Positions 34,621-43,704 of a stretch of 64,000 nucleotides of DNA are shown piece after piece. The stretch's first letter is position 1; each line of letters starts with the position of its first letter. The notes beneath the pieces were generated by a model. The model had not been told where the DNA came from and did no database searches. It saw only the letters and a list, made by a program, of their open reading frames with translations. Location of the stretch: contig CAVSMD010000002.1 of assembly GCA_963728995.1 (NCBI GenBank), positions 372,001-436,000 of the forward strand, read 5' to 3'. Origin of the DNA: FEN-1219 sp963728995 (GTDB lineage Bacteria > Pseudomonadota > Gammaproteobacteria > Steroidobacterales > Rariloculaceae). Position numbers and translations under genes: made by a program.

Positions 34621-35583
34621 ATGGCGACTCCTACACTGATCACCGCGCGCGGCGCGGCGGCCGACCACCAACCGCTGATCCGACCCGTGCTCGAGGCGCT
34701 CGACCGCATCATCGTCGGCAAGAGCCGCCAGGTTCAGCTCGCCGTCGCGTGCCTGCTCGCGCGCGGCCATTTGCTGATCGAGGACCTGCCGGGCGTCGGC
34801 AAGACCACGCTCGCACACGGCCTCGCCCGGACGCTCGGCCTGAGCTACCACCGTATCCAGTTCACGAGCGACCTGTTGCCGGCCGACGTGATCGGCGTGT
34901 CGGTGTTCCACCGGGACGGCAGCCGGTTCGAGTTCCACAAGGGCCCCGTGTTCTCGCAGCTCGTGCTCGCCGACGAGATCAATCGCGCCACCCCGAAGGC
35001 CCAGAGCGCACTGCTCGAAGCCATGGAGGAGCGTCAAGTCACGGCCGACGGCACCACCTACGCCTTGCCGACGCCATTTTTCGTGGTCGCCACGCGCAAC
35101 CCGGCGCATCAGATCGGCACCTTTCCGCTACCGGAATCGCAGCTCGACCGGTTCCTGATGCAGATCGCGCTCGGTTACCCGGCGCCGCGCGACGAGCGGA
35201 CGCTGCTCGCCAACGGCGAGCGACGCGCACTGGTCGAGCAGCAGCCGCCCGTGATCTCGCTCGACGTGCTGCTGCGCCTGCAGGACCAGGTGGCGAAGAT
35301 CCACGTGGCCGAAGCTCTGCTCGACTACGTGCAAGCGCTCCTCGCCTACACGCGGGAGTCCGGCGAGTTCGTCACGGGGTTGTCGCCGCGCGCCGGCATC
35401 GGGTTACTGCGGGCGGCGCAGGCCTGGGCGCTCGTGCGCGGGCACAACGGCGTGCACCCCGAGGACATTCAAGCCGTGCTCGGCAGCATCGTCGCGCATC
35501 GCCTGGAGCCAAAGCACGGCGCTTCGATCGAGCGCGATTCCGACCTCGGTGCCGCGATTCTGAGCGCCGTACCCGTGCCGTGA
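34621..35583 (+). CDS. MoxR-family AAA+ ATPase
   Basis: AAA+ chaperone-like ATPase of 320 aa. Walker A is EDLPGVGKTTLAHGLAR (about 57-73), followed by the MoxR insert IQFTSDLLPADVIGVSVF, Walker B LVLADEINRATPKAQSALLE and sensor 1 FVVATRNPAHQIGTF. It is followed within 30 bases by a DUF58 gene and then a transglutaminase, the standard MoxR-DUF58-TGL module thought to mature or remodel envelope proteins. The ATG at 34621 opens the module after a 179-base gap that holds no other recognisable gene. Confidence 0.93.
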   Translation: MATPTLITARGAAADHQPLIRPVLEALDRIIVGKSRQVQLAVACLLARGHLLIEDLPGVGKTTLAHGLARTLGLSYHRIQFTSDLLPADVIGVSVFHRDGSRFEFHKGPVFSQLVLADEINRATPKAQSALLEAMEERQVTADGTTYALPTPFFVVATRNPAHQIGTFPLPESQLDRFLMQIALGYPAPRDERTLLANGERRALVEQQPPVISLDVLLRLQDQVAKIHVAEALLDYVQALLAYTRESGEFVTGLSPRAGIGLLRAAQAWALVRGHNGVHPEDIQAVLGSIVAHRLEPKHGASIERDSDLGAAILSAVPVP

Positions 35584-35613
35584 TGTCCACTTCACAAAAG
35601 CGGCGTTGACGTC

Positions 35614-36579
35614 ATGCCCGTGGCGGTGGCGCGCACCATGGAGCGTTGGGCGGCCAACTGGGCGCGACGTCGCCAGGGCGCGGACTCGCATACCGTCGCG
35701 CTGAGTCGTCGCCGCATCTATGTCTTGCCGACGCGCTTCGGCTTCGTATTCGGCGCCATGGTGTTCGCGATGCTGCTCGGCTCCATCAACTACGGTGCCA
35801 GCCTGGGCTTCGCGCTGACGTTCTTGCTCGCGGGCCTCGGGCTCGTGCTGATGCATCACTGCCACAACAATCTGCTCGGCACCGAGATCAAATTTCTCGG
35901 TGCCACCTCGGTGTTCGCCGGCGATCGGGCCGAGTTTCGCCTCGCCATCGGTAATGCCACGACGGCGCCACGGTACGAGATCGAGCTCGTGCAACGCGGC
36001 CACCGCACGGGTCCCGTGGACGTCGCGCCCGCGACTACCGAGCAGCTGCGTCTCGGCGTGCCGACGCAGCGGCGTGGTTGGGTCGCGCTCGAGCGCTTCG
36101 CGGTGGAAACACGTCATCCCGGCCGGCTGCTGCGCGCCTGGACCTGGGTCCATATGGACGCGCGCTGCCTGGTCTACCCTCGGCCGGCCGCACCGGGTCG
36201 CCCGCTGCCCACCGGCGTCGGTGACGGGAATGCAGGCCGACCGCACCCCGGAGACGACGACTTCGCCGGGCTGCGGCCGGCTGCCTACGGCGATCCGCCG
36301 CAGCGAATCGCCTGGAAGGCCTATGCGCGTAACGACCAGTTGCTCTTGAAGCAGTTCTCGGCCGGCGAGCGGGCACCGTGCTTGCTCGACTGGAGCATGC
36401 TGCCGGAGCTCGACGGCGAAGCGCGGCTCGCGCAGCTCGCCCGCTGGTGCCTCGATGCGGACAGCGAGGGGCGCAGCGTGGGTCTCGCGTTGCCGGGCCG
36501 CCGGGTCCCGCTCGGCACCGGCCCGAAGCACCTCGCCGCGTGCCTCGAAGCGCTGGCACTGCTCGAGCTGCCGGCATGA
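35614..36579 (+). CDS. DUF58 domain membrane protein
   Basis: A 321-aa protein with two transmembrane helices (about 44-62 and 65-85, around GSINYGASLGFALTFLLAGL) followed by a beta-rich region and the DUF58 core FAGLRPAAYGDPPQRIAWKAYAR. Such proteins have a von Willebrand A-like fold and are partners of MoxR ATPases. The end overlaps the transglutaminase start by 4 bases (ATGA). Confidence 0.92.
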   Translation: MPVAVARTMERWAANWARRRQGADSHTVALSRRRIYVLPTRFGFVFGAMVFAMLLGSINYGASLGFALTFLLAGLGLVLMHHCHNNLLGTEIKFLGATSVFAGDRAEFRLAIGNATTAPRYEIELVQRGHRTGPVDVAPATTEQLRLGVPTQRRGWVALERFAVETRHPGRLLRAWTWVHMDARCLVYPRPAAPGRPLPTGVGDGNAGRPHPGDDDFAGLRPAAYGDPPQRIAWKAYARNDQLLLKQFSAGERAPCLLDWSMLPELDGEARLAQLARWCLDADSEGRSVGLALPGRRVPLGTGPKHLAACLEALALLELPA

Positions 36580-38594
36580 AGCTGCTGCGAGCGCGGGGCG
36601 CCGATCTGCCGCTCGATGCGCAGCGGCTATTGTGGACGGCCGCCATCATCGTCGGCGCGAGCCTGCCCCACTGGCTTGCCCTGGCCCCGTGGACGCTGGC
36701 ATTGCTCGGAGCGGCCGTGCTCTGGCGGCTCTCGGTGGCCGTGCTCGGCTGGCCGATGCTGCCGCGGCTCGCCCGTTTACTGCTGGCGTTCGCCGCCTTC
36801 CTCGGAGTGCTGTTCCAGCATCGGACGCTGAACGGCGCCGAGGCCGGCACGGCACTGCTCGTGGTCATGGTCGCGCTGAAGTTCCTCGAAGCAAAGAATC
36901 AGCGCGATCAGCTCGTGTTGATCTTGATCTCGTACTTCATGATGTTCGCGAGCGTGCTCACGGAGCGCGGACCGCTGACGGCGGCCTATCTCGTCGTGCT
37001 CGTGTGGCTCACCACCGTGGCATTGCTGCAGCTCGGGCGCCAAGGCCCGTTGCTGCCGAGTCGCGTGACCGCGGCGATGGCGGCTCGACTGCTGCTGCAT
37101 GCCGCGCCCGTCATGCTCGTGCTGTTCGTGCTGTTCCCGCGCCTACCGGGCCCGCTATGGTCGCTGCCCGGCAGCACGAGCAGCGGCGCGACGGGGCTCA
37201 GCGACAGCATGAGCCCGGGCGACATCACGAATCTCGGCCTGTCGGACGAGGTTGCGTTCCGCGTCGAATTCCGCACGCAGCCGCCAGCCGCAAGCCTGCT
37301 GTACTGGCGCGGCCCGACGTTGACGAATTTCAACGGCCGCACGTGGTCGATGCCGCTCGGCGGCCGCCGCGGCGAACGCGTGGCCGATACGATCGAATAT
37401 CGCGGTGATCCAACACGCTACCACGTCATGCTCGAGCCGAACGGCCGCAACTGGGCGTTCGCGCTCGACATGCCAGAGCGCTGGACACGCGATGGCGGCA
37501 TCCGCATGGGCAGCGACTATCAGCTCGGTGCGTTCTTCGGCGCGCCGCGCACGCACGTGCTCGATTACGAAGTGACGTCGTACGTCGACTACAGCGCGCG
37601 CGAACCGCTGACGCCCGAGGAGATCGAGAGGTTCAGCAGCCTGCCCGAGGGCAGCAGCCCACGGGCCAGAGCGCTCGCGGCAAGCTGGATCACGGATCAT
37701 CCCAGCCCGCAGCTGATCATCGACCGGGCCATGGATTACCTGCGCTCACAGCCGTTTGAGTACACGTTGACGCCGCCGGCGCTCGGCGCCCAGCCCGTCG
37801 ACGAGTTCCTGTTCGAGACGCGCGAAGGCTTTTGCGAGCACTACGCTTCGGCGTTGACGGTGCTGCTGCGCGCGGCCGGCCTGCCGGCCCGCGTGGTCAT
37901 GGGCTACCAAGGTGGCGAGCTCAACACGATCGGCGACTACTACATCATTCGCCAGTCGGATGCCCACGCGTGGACGGAAGTCTGGCTCGCGGACCGCGGC
38001 TGGATCCGCGTCGACGGCGTCGCCGCGGTGGCACCCGAGCGCGTTGCGATCGGCTCGGGCCGTTGGGTAGGGGCACGCCGGACGGCAGTCGAGCGCGTCC
38101 TCGACCTCGGCTGGTTGCGGCGCGGCGCGCTCGTCTGGGACGCCGTGAACACGCGCTGGCGCGCCTGGATCGTCGGCTATGGGCCCGACTTGCAACGCGC
38201 GCTGCTCCGGTCGCTAGGAATTCGCGACCTCGCCCTCACGGCGCGGTGGACGCTGCTGCTCAGTCTAGCCGTCGGGGCGACGATTGCGGTGCTGCTGGTG
38301 CTGCATCTGTACCTCGGCTGGCGCGAACGCCAACGGGCTTTCACGGATCCCGCCGCGCGCCTGTTTGCGGTCTTCGCGCGCGAGCTCGCTCGGCGCACTG
38401 TTGCACCGCGTGCGCCGAGCGAAGCGCCGGTCGCGTACGCCGCGCGCGCCGCCGCGGCACTGCCACGGGCCGCTGCCGACATCGAGGCGATCACCACGTC
38501 TTATCTGCGAGCGCGCTACGAGCCCGACCCCGAGCTCACGGCGCTCATCGACCTGCGCGCCCGAATCGCCGCGTTCCGGTTGCAGCGGGCCTGA
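36576..38594 (+). CDS. Membrane-bound transglutaminase-like protein (TgpA/DUF3488-DUF4129)
   Basis: Inner-membrane protein of 672 aa. Five to six N-terminal helices (residues 15-190, DUF3488) precede a periplasmic transglutaminase core whose catalytic triad is visible: Cys in REGFCEHYASA (about 419), His in SDAHAWTEVWL (about 463) and Asp in GWIRVDG (about 479). A further helix (about 560-580) leads to a DUF4129 tail. In Pseudomonas aeruginosa the homologue TgpA is essential, and its substrate is not settled. It is third in the MoxR-DUF58-TGL operon and convergent with prfC eight bases later. Confidence 0.93.
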   Translation: MKLLRARGADLPLDAQRLLWTAAIIVGASLPHWLALAPWTLALLGAAVLWRLSVAVLGWPMLPRLARLLLAFAAFLGVLFQHRTLNGAEAGTALLVVMVALKFLEAKNQRDQLVLILISYFMMFASVLTERGPLTAAYLVVLVWLTTVALLQLGRQGPLLPSRVTAAMAARLLLHAAPVMLVLFVLFPRLPGPLWSLPGSTSSGATGLSDSMSPGDITNLGLSDEVAFRVEFRTQPPAASLLYWRGPTLTNFNGRTWSMPLGGRRGERVADTIEYRGDPTRYHVMLEPNGRNWAFALDMPERWTRDGGIRMGSDYQLGAFFGAPRTHVLDYEVTSYVDYSAREPLTPEEIERFSSLPEGSSPRARALAASWITDHPSPQLIIDRAMDYLRSQPFEYTLTPPALGAQPVDEFLFETREGFCEHYASALTVLLRAAGLPARVVMGYQGGELNTIGDYYIIRQSDAHAWTEVWLADRGWIRVDGVAAVAPERVAIGSGRWVGARRTAVERVLDLGWLRRGALVWDAVNTRWRAWIVGYGPDLQRALLRSLGIRDLALTARWTLLLSLAVGATIAVLLVLHLYLGWRERQRAFTDPAARLFAVFARELARRTVAPRAPSEAPVAYAARAAAALPRAAADIEAITTSYLRARYEPDPELTALIDLRARIAAFRLQRA

Positions 38595-38602
38595 TCGGCC
38601 GC

Positions 38603-40186
38603 TCAGGCCGCGGCCGACAGCTCGCGCGTGGCGAAGAATTGCACCTTCGGCCAGCGCTCCTGGGTCAGCGTCAGGCTCACGTTGCTCGGGGCCAGGTAGA
38701 CGAGCTCGCCGGCATGGTCGCGAGCGACGTTCGCGGGCAGTTTCTTCGCGAACTCGTCGAGCTGCTGATCGTCGTCGGCGTGCACCCAGCGGGCCGCTAC
38801 GACGCCGACACTCTCGAACGCAGCGTCGACCCCGTACTCGTCGCGCAAACGAAAGGCAGCGACCTCGAACTGCAGCGGACCCACCGCGCCCAAGATCAGG
38901 TCGTTGCCAAGCAGCGGCCGGAAAAGCTGCGTTGCGCCCTCCTCGCAGAGCTGTGCCAAGCCCTTCTGCAGCGCCTTCAGCTTCAGCGGGTCGCGCAGCA
39001 CCGCGCGGCGAAACAGCTCCGGCGCGAAGCTCGGGATGCCGGTGAACACGAGCGCCTCGCCCTGCGAGAAGCTGTCGCCGATGTTGATCGTGCCGTGGTT
39101 GTGCAACCCGATGATGTCGCCGGCGTAGGCCTCATCGACGTGCTGGCGGTCGGCCGCCATGAAGGTGATCGCGTCACCGACACGCACCTCGCGCTTTAGG
39201 CGCGTGTGATACATCCGCATGCTCGGCTGATACGTGCCGGAGCAGATCCGGAGAAAGGCGATGCGATCGCGATGCGAGGGATCCATGTTCGCCTGGATCT
39301 TGAAGACGAATCCGCTGAAGGCCGGCTCCTCGGGCGCTACCACGCGCGTGGTGGTGGTCCGCGGCTGCGGCGGCGGCGCGAGCCGAACGAACGCTTCCAG
39401 CAGCTCGCGAACACCGTAGTTGTGAATCGCAGCGCCGAAGAACACCGGCGTCTGCCTGCCGGCGAGGTAGGCCGCGTGATCGAAGGCCGGGGTCGCACCC
39501 CGCACCAGCGCGATGTCCTCGCGCAACTCGGCCGCTGCGCTCTCCCCGAGCGCCGCCTCTAGCTCCCCGGTTGCGTTGCCGGCCACCCGTTTGACTTCCG
39601 GCAGCCGACTCCCGTCGCGGCCCTGATACAAGTGAGCGCAGTCCTCGCCAAGGTGGTAGATGCCGCGAAACTCGCGGCCCATGCCGATCGGCCAGGTCAT
39701 CGGCACGCACGCGACGTCGAGCACGGTTTCGATGTCGTCGAGCAGCTCGATCGGCGCTCGGCCGTCGCGGTCGAGCTTGTTGATGAAGCTTATGATCGGC
39801 GTCGTGCGCAGGCGGCAAACATCCATCAGCTTGATCGTGCGCGCTTCCACGCCCTTCGCGGCATCGATCACCATCAGAGCGCTGTCGACGGCCGTCAGCG
39901 TGCGATAAGTATCCTCGGAGAAGTCCTCGTGGCCCGGCGTGTCGAGCAGATTGACGATCGCGCCACCATACGGAAATTGCATGACGGAAGACGTCACCGA
40001 GATGCCGCGCTCCTGCTCGAGCCGCATCCAGTCGGACATGGCATGTCGCGTCGCCTTGCGACCCTTGACCGCGCCCGCCATCTGAATGGCGCCGCCGAAC
40101 AGCAGCAGCTTCTCGGTCAACGTCGTTTTGCCGGCATCAGGATGCGAAATGATCGCAAACGTTCGCCTTTTCAGGTGCTCGTTCAT
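38603..40186 (-). CDS. prfC: Peptide chain release factor 3
   Basis: GTPase that recycles RF1/RF2 after termination, 527 aa. G1 is IISHPDAGKTTLTEKLL, the RF3-specific GAIQMAGAVKGRK follows, and then SDWMRLEQERGISVTSSVM (switch I), LLDTPGHEDFSEDTYR and SFINKLDRDGR. It is a single gene, with rimI following on the same strand after 19 bases. Confidence 0.97.
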   Translation of the reverse strand: MNEHLKRRTFAIISHPDAGKTTLTEKLLLFGGAIQMAGAVKGRKATRHAMSDWMRLEQERGISVTSSVMQFPYGGAIVNLLDTPGHEDFSEDTYRTLTAVDSALMVIDAAKGVEARTIKLMDVCRLRTTPIISFINKLDRDGRAPIELLDDIETVLDVACVPMTWPIGMGREFRGIYHLGEDCAHLYQGRDGSRLPEVKRVAGNATGELEAALGESAAAELREDIALVRGATPAFDHAAYLAGRQTPVFFGAAIHNYGVRELLEAFVRLAPPPQPRTTTTRVVAPEEPAFSGFVFKIQANMDPSHRDRIAFLRICSGTYQPSMRMYHTRLKREVRVGDAITFMAADRQHVDEAYAGDIIGLHNHGTINIGDSFSQGEALVFTGIPSFAPELFRRAVLRDPLKLKALQKGLAQLCEEGATQLFRPLLGNDLILGAVGPLQFEVAAFRLRDEYGVDAAFESVGVVAARWVHADDDQQLDEFAKKLPANVARDHAGELVYLAPSNVSLTLTQERWPKVQFFATRELSAAA

Positions 40187-40205
40187 GACGACAGAGGGCG
40201 GGTAG

Positions 40206-40679
40206 CTAACGCGGAGGATTCAGCGCGATGGCGAGGACGACCGCGTCCTCCCGGCCGTATTCCGCTTGATAGTACGCGGGACGGATACCGATCTGCTCGA
40301 ATCCCACGGTCCGGTACAGATGCCGCGCGATCGTGTTCGAGGGGCGCACCTCTAGAAAGACTCTGTCCGCTCCGGCGTCCTCGGCCTTGTGCAGCAGGGC
40401 ACCCAGCAATCGGCGCCCATAGCCGAGACGCTGCGCATGCGGATCCACGCAGAGGTTCAGCAGGTGCGCCTCACCGCCCGCCACCGACATGATGCCGTAG
40501 CCGGTGACGCTGCCACCGACCTCGAGCACCACACAGTGATACCCCGCAAGCAGGCAGTCACGGAAGATGCCGAGGCTCCAGGGAAATTGATAAGCGGCGC
40601 GCTCGACGGCCGCGACCGACTTCAGATCCGCCGCCTGCATGAGCCTGACCTCGGTGCGAGGATGGACGGCGGCGCTCAT
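40206..40679 (-). CDS. rimI: Ribosomal-protein-alanine N-acetyltransferase RimI
   Basis: GNAT acetyltransferase of ribosomal protein S18 and related N-termini, 157 aa. The N-terminal substrate loop VERAAYQFPWSLGIFRDCL, the acetyl-CoA motif VDPHAQRLGYGRRLLGALL and FLEVRPSNTIARHLYRTVGF are all RimI-type. Its start overlaps the uracil-DNA glycosylase stop (ATGA), so it follows udg in the same transcript. Confidence 0.95.
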   Translation of the reverse strand: MSAAVHPRTEVRLMQAADLKSVAAVERAAYQFPWSLGIFRDCLLAGYHCVVLEVGGSVTGYGIMSVAGGEAHLLNLCVDPHAQRLGYGRRLLGALLHKAEDAGADRVFLEVRPSNTIARHLYRTVGFEQIGIRPAYYQAEYGREDAVVLAIALNPPR

Positions 40680-41332
40680 TGCGGTTCACGAAGCAGCTGT
40701 TTGACCATGCACAGGTCCATCCACGCCGTGGCCTTGGCGAGGGGACTACGTAGAAGATAGGCCGGGTGATACGTGACGACCAGCGGGGTACCCGCCTCAC
40801 CGTACTGAACAACGCGACCCCGCAGCCTACCGATCGGGGCATCCGTCTGCAACAGCCACTGTGCGGCGATGCGGCCTACGGCCAGAATCGCGCGCGGCTT
40901 GATCAACGCGATTTGGCGCGCGAGGTACGGCGTGCAGGCCGCGGCTTCGCTCGGCTGCGGGTCGCGATTGCTCGGCGGCCGGCACTTCAGAATGTTCGCG
41001 ATGTAAACGTCGCCGCGCGCGAGACCGATCGAGCGCAGCATGGCATTCAACAGTTGGCCGGCGCGCCCGACGAACGGCTCGCCCTGGCGGTCTTCTTCGG
41101 CGCCGGGCGCCTCGCCGATCACCAGCAGGTCGGCATCGCGTCGGCCAACGCCGAACACGGTCTGCGTGCGCGTGGCATGCAGAGCGCACTTCGTGCAGGC
41201 ACGCACGGTCGCGGCGAGCTCGCTCCACTCCGCTGCGGGCGCGCTCGGCTCGGTTACCGGCTCGGCAGTGCCCCGCAATTGCCAGACGGGGATGCCCATG
41301 GCCGCAAGGTACTGCTCGCGCCGCGCGCTCAT
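40676..41332 (-). CDS. Family 4 uracil-DNA glycosylase (4Fe-4S)
   Basis: Removes uracil from DNA, 218 aa. The four cluster cysteines are visible in CTKCALHATRTQ and in the CRPPSNRDPQPSEAAAC pair. Active-site motifs are VIGEAPGAEEDRQGEPFVG and the C-terminal HPAYLLRSP. In proteobacteria this family often replaces or supplements Ung. The ATG at 41332 overlaps the end of pssA by four bases. Confidence 0.95.
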   Translation of the reverse strand: MSARREQYLAAMGIPVWQLRGTAEPVTEPSAPAAEWSELAATVRACTKCALHATRTQTVFGVGRRDADLLVIGEAPGAEEDRQGEPFVGRAGQLLNAMLRSIGLARGDVYIANILKCRPPSNRDPQPSEAAACTPYLARQIALIKPRAILAVGRIAAQWLLQTDAPIGRLRGRVVQYGEAGTPLVVTYHPAYLLRSPLAKATAWMDLCMVKQLLREPQ

Positions 41333-42072
41333 GACGTTGCCTGGTCGGATCGCTTGTGACGCCGTCGCCACAGCCAGCCCACCGGCCCGGATGACGCATA
41401 CACGAGGAACAACGCAAAGATCGTGACCTGCGGCTCGATCGCAATCACGATGATCACGAGCGGAATCAGTAGCAGGTTCGCAAAGCGCACGCGCCTGCCC
41501 GCGCTGATGTCCTTGAAGCTCAAGTACGCGAACCGCGACATCATCAAGAGCGCCGCGATTGCCGTTACGGTGATGCCCGCGACGAGCGCGGTTAGGCCGT
41601 CGATGCCGTAGTGCGTCGTCAGCCAGACCATGGCCGCTACTCCGCAAGCGGCCGCCGGGCTCGCGAGCCCCTGGAAGAACCGCCGGTCCTGCGCCATGTT
41701 CGTGTTGAAGCGCGCCAGCCGGAACGCCGCTGCGGCCACGTACAGAAACGCCGCGAGCCAGCCGAGCCTGCCCCACAGTGCGCCGTACTCCGCCAGTCGC
41801 TGCACGCCCCATTGATAGATCACGATAGCCGGCGCGAGCCCGAAGGACACCATATCCGCGAGGCTGTCGTACTCCTTGCCGAACTCGCTCGACGTGCTGG
41901 TCAACCGCGCGACACGGCCATCGAGACTGTCGAAGAACATCGCAGCGAAGATCGCCCACGCCGCCATCTGGAAATTGCCGTCGATCGACGCGACGATCGA
42001 ATAGAAGCCGGCGAACAGCCCGCAGGTCGTCAGCAGATTGGGCAGCAGATAGATGCCTCTGCGGCGTGTCAT
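41329..42072 (-). CDS. pssA: CDP-diacylglycerol-serine O-phosphatidyltransferase
   Basis: Makes phosphatidylserine, the precursor of phosphatidylethanolamine, in the inner membrane; 247 aa with about eight helices. The CDP-alcohol phosphotransferase motif DGRVAR-x8-G-x3-D-x3-D is exact (DSLDGRVARLTS, then EFGKEYDSLADM), preceded by YLLPNLLTTCGLFAGFYSIV. The ATG at 42072 is chosen over extended frames, which lack the family N-terminus. It belongs to the PssA type II (Bacillus/Pseudomonas-like) class, not the soluble Escherichia coli enzyme. Confidence 0.95.
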   Translation of the reverse strand: MTRRRGIYLLPNLLTTCGLFAGFYSIVASIDGNFQMAAWAIFAAMFFDSLDGRVARLTSTSSEFGKEYDSLADMVSFGLAPAIVIYQWGVQRLAEYGALWGRLGWLAAFLYVAAAAFRLARFNTNMAQDRRFFQGLASPAAACGVAAMVWLTTHYGIDGLTALVAGITVTAIAALLMMSRFAYLSFKDISAGRRVRFANLLLIPLVIIVIAIEPQVTIFALFLVYASSGPVGWLWRRRHKRSDQATS

Positions 42073-42360
42073 GCCTGGCCGACCGTCCACGACTCTAGTA
42101 CTTCCTCTACGTATCGAAGGCGCCACACGCGCGGTGCGCGGCGATCGCCGCGAGGCTGGCTTCGGCAGCAACCCGGCCGTTACAATCCGCCGAAGTGGCG
42201 AGCCGCACCCGAGCCTTCAGCCAATGTACCTGAGTCACGCGCCGCTGAACACGGCGCCCCATGCTGTGAACCGCTTCACGGCCAGCGGCCGCCGGCGCCA
42301 CCATGCTGCGCTTGCTGGCCCGCGTCACATGACGCGGGATCGGGATCGACCGATTTCATC

Positions 42361-43011
42361 GTGACCACCACGTTTCGCAATTCGCTGCCCGCGCGCACAC
42401 CGGCGCCCGATCCCGAGCGTCGCCGCCTGCTCGGCTTCGCGTTGGCGACCCTCTCCGCGCGCGCGTTGCCGAGCTTTGCAGTGGAGCCGCGGCCGCGCGA
42501 CGCTCACGCTGGACCGGATCCGGAGCTGCGCAAGATTCTCGCCGCCGCGATTGCGTCTGCAGACAGCTTCGACGACCGCTTCGACGCCGAAGTCTGGCTC
42601 ACCGACATGTCGCGCCGACTGACGAAGCAGGTGCCCGACGCGCACGAGCGGCTCGCGATCCTCCGAGCCGTTCATAGTCAGGGCACGCGCGCGGACGTGC
42701 CGCCCGAGCTCGTGCTCGCCGTGATCGACGTCGAGAGCAACTTCGACCGCTTCGCGATCTCCGCCGCGAGCGCGCTCGGCCTGATGCAGGTCATGCCGTT
42801 TTGGGTCAAAGAGCTCGGTTACAGGGATAAGAACGAGCTTTTCAAGATCGACATCAACATCCTGCTGGGTTGCCGCATTCTGAAGTTCTACCTCGATATG
42901 GAGCGCGGCAGTCTCGTGCAGGGACTCGCGCGCTACAATGGCAGCGTGGGCCGCCGCTGGTACTCCGACCGCGTCATCGACCGCCTGCGCACGAAGTGGT
43001 TTCGGCAGTAG
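42361..43011 (+). CDS. Lytic transglycosylase (SLT family) with Tat-like N-terminus
   Basis: Periplasmic murein lytic enzyme, 216 aa. The catalytic Glu lies in VIDVESNFDRFAIS, followed by SALGLMQVMPFWVKELG and LARYNGSVG, the goose-lysozyme-like SLT motifs. The N-terminus PERRRLLGFALATLSARALP has paired arginines before a weak hydrophobic stretch, which looks more like a twin-arginine signal than a Sec signal. The start is GTG at 42361. The 288 bases upstream hold a possible TACAAT at 42181 and no other gene that I can support. Confidence 0.88.
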   Translation: MTTTFRNSLPARTPAPDPERRRLLGFALATLSARALPSFAVEPRPRDAHAGPDPELRKILAAAIASADSFDDRFDAEVWLTDMSRRLTKQVPDAHERLAILRAVHSQGTRADVPPELVLAVIDVESNFDRFAISAASALGLMQVMPFWVKELGYRDKNELFKIDINILLGCRILKFYLDMERGSLVQGLARYNGSVGRRWYSDRVIDRLRTKWFRQ

Positions 43012-43015
43012 GGCT

Positions 43016-43303
43016 TCAGCCTGCGACGACGAAACCTTCGTCGACCGTCTCCTGCCATTCCTCGATCTGCACCGAGTCGACACGCGCCGCGGGCGGGCCC
43101 TGCCATAGCCAGGCGGCGAGCTGCTGCTGGGCGCTCTCGTCGCCGACGGCAATGACCTCGACGCGGCCGTCCGGCAGGTTTCTTACGGACCCGCGCAGAC
43201 CGAGCCGCTGCGCCTGCGCTGCGGTCGCCGCTCGGTAGTACACGCCCTGAACGCGGCCGGCCACGACGTAGCGAAACGCATGCACGGCGCGCGGCGCGCT
43301 CAC
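43016..43303 (-). CDS. acyP: Acylphosphatase
   Basis: Hydrolyses acyl phosphates, 95 aa. The phosphate-binding loop AGRVQGVYYRAAT with the catalytic Arg, and SVRNLPDGRVEVIAVG with the catalytic Asn, are both present. The start is GTG at 43303. It lies convergent to the transglycosylase and just after the DUF4398 gene on the same strand. Confidence 0.95.
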   Translation of the reverse strand: MSAPRAVHAFRYVVAGRVQGVYYRAATAAQAQRLGLRGSVRNLPDGRVEVIAVGDESAQQQLAAWLWQGPPAARVDSVQIEEWQETVDEGFVVAG

Positions 43304-43307
43304 GGAA

Positions 43308-43598
43308 TCAGTTGCGGTCTTGGGCGGGGGCCTTGCTGGCGCTCAGCGCCAGCGTCGCCCGGTTCTTGGCGCGTACCGCGTTGAACCGAGCCGGACCGTA
43401 GGCCTGCTGCTGCAGCTGCTCCTCCGCCTCGGCCAAGAACCGGCGGGCGTCGCGCAGCGACTCCGGCGCAAGCCGCTCGGCGTTCGCCGCCTCGGCCGCA
43501 ATGATTGCCTGCCGCGCATCACTCATCTCTTGCACGGGCGGCGCGGTCACGCAGCCTACCAGGACGAGCACGCCGAACGTCAGCAGCGCTCGGAACAT
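43308..43598 (-). CDS. DUF4398 lipoprotein
   Basis: Predicted outer- or inner-membrane lipoprotein of 96 aa. The N-terminus MFRALLTFGVLVLVGCVTAPP is a lipoprotein signal with the lipobox LVGC at about residues 13-16. The mature part is a helical Ala/Glu/Arg-rich coiled coil (ARQAIIAAEAANAERLAPES, RFLAEAEEQLQQQAYGPARF), characteristic of DUF4398. The family resembles the N-terminal part of OmpA-linked lipoproteins; its role is unknown. The ATG at 43598 is preferred to an earlier in-frame start because of the signal peptide. Confidence 0.85.
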   Translation of the reverse strand: MFRALLTFGVLVLVGCVTAPPVQEMSDARQAIIAAEAANAERLAPESLRDARRFLAEAEEQLQQQAYGPARFNAVRAKNRATLALSASKAPAQDRN

Positions 43599-43657
43599 GC
43601 GTTTGTTTTCTTGTTGTGGGCCGCGGGACACGCTACTCCTGTCCTGGCAAGCGTTGC

Positions 43658-43679
43658 TGGACCTTCTTACACTGGTCCA
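43658..43679. repeat. Inverted repeat upstream of wrbA
   Basis: TGGACC (43658-43663) and GGTCCA (43674-43679) are separated by ten bases, 26 bases before the wrbA GTG. It could be a small operator; the arms are short, so chance is possible. Confidence 0.25.
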
Positions 43680-43704
43680 CCCGATCTTTTCAAGTCACAC
43701 GCCG

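Noticed and set aside
42053..42364. Plus-strand frame of 103 codons upstream of the transglycosylase
   Set aside because: Starts inside pssA, has no family features and poor coding character.
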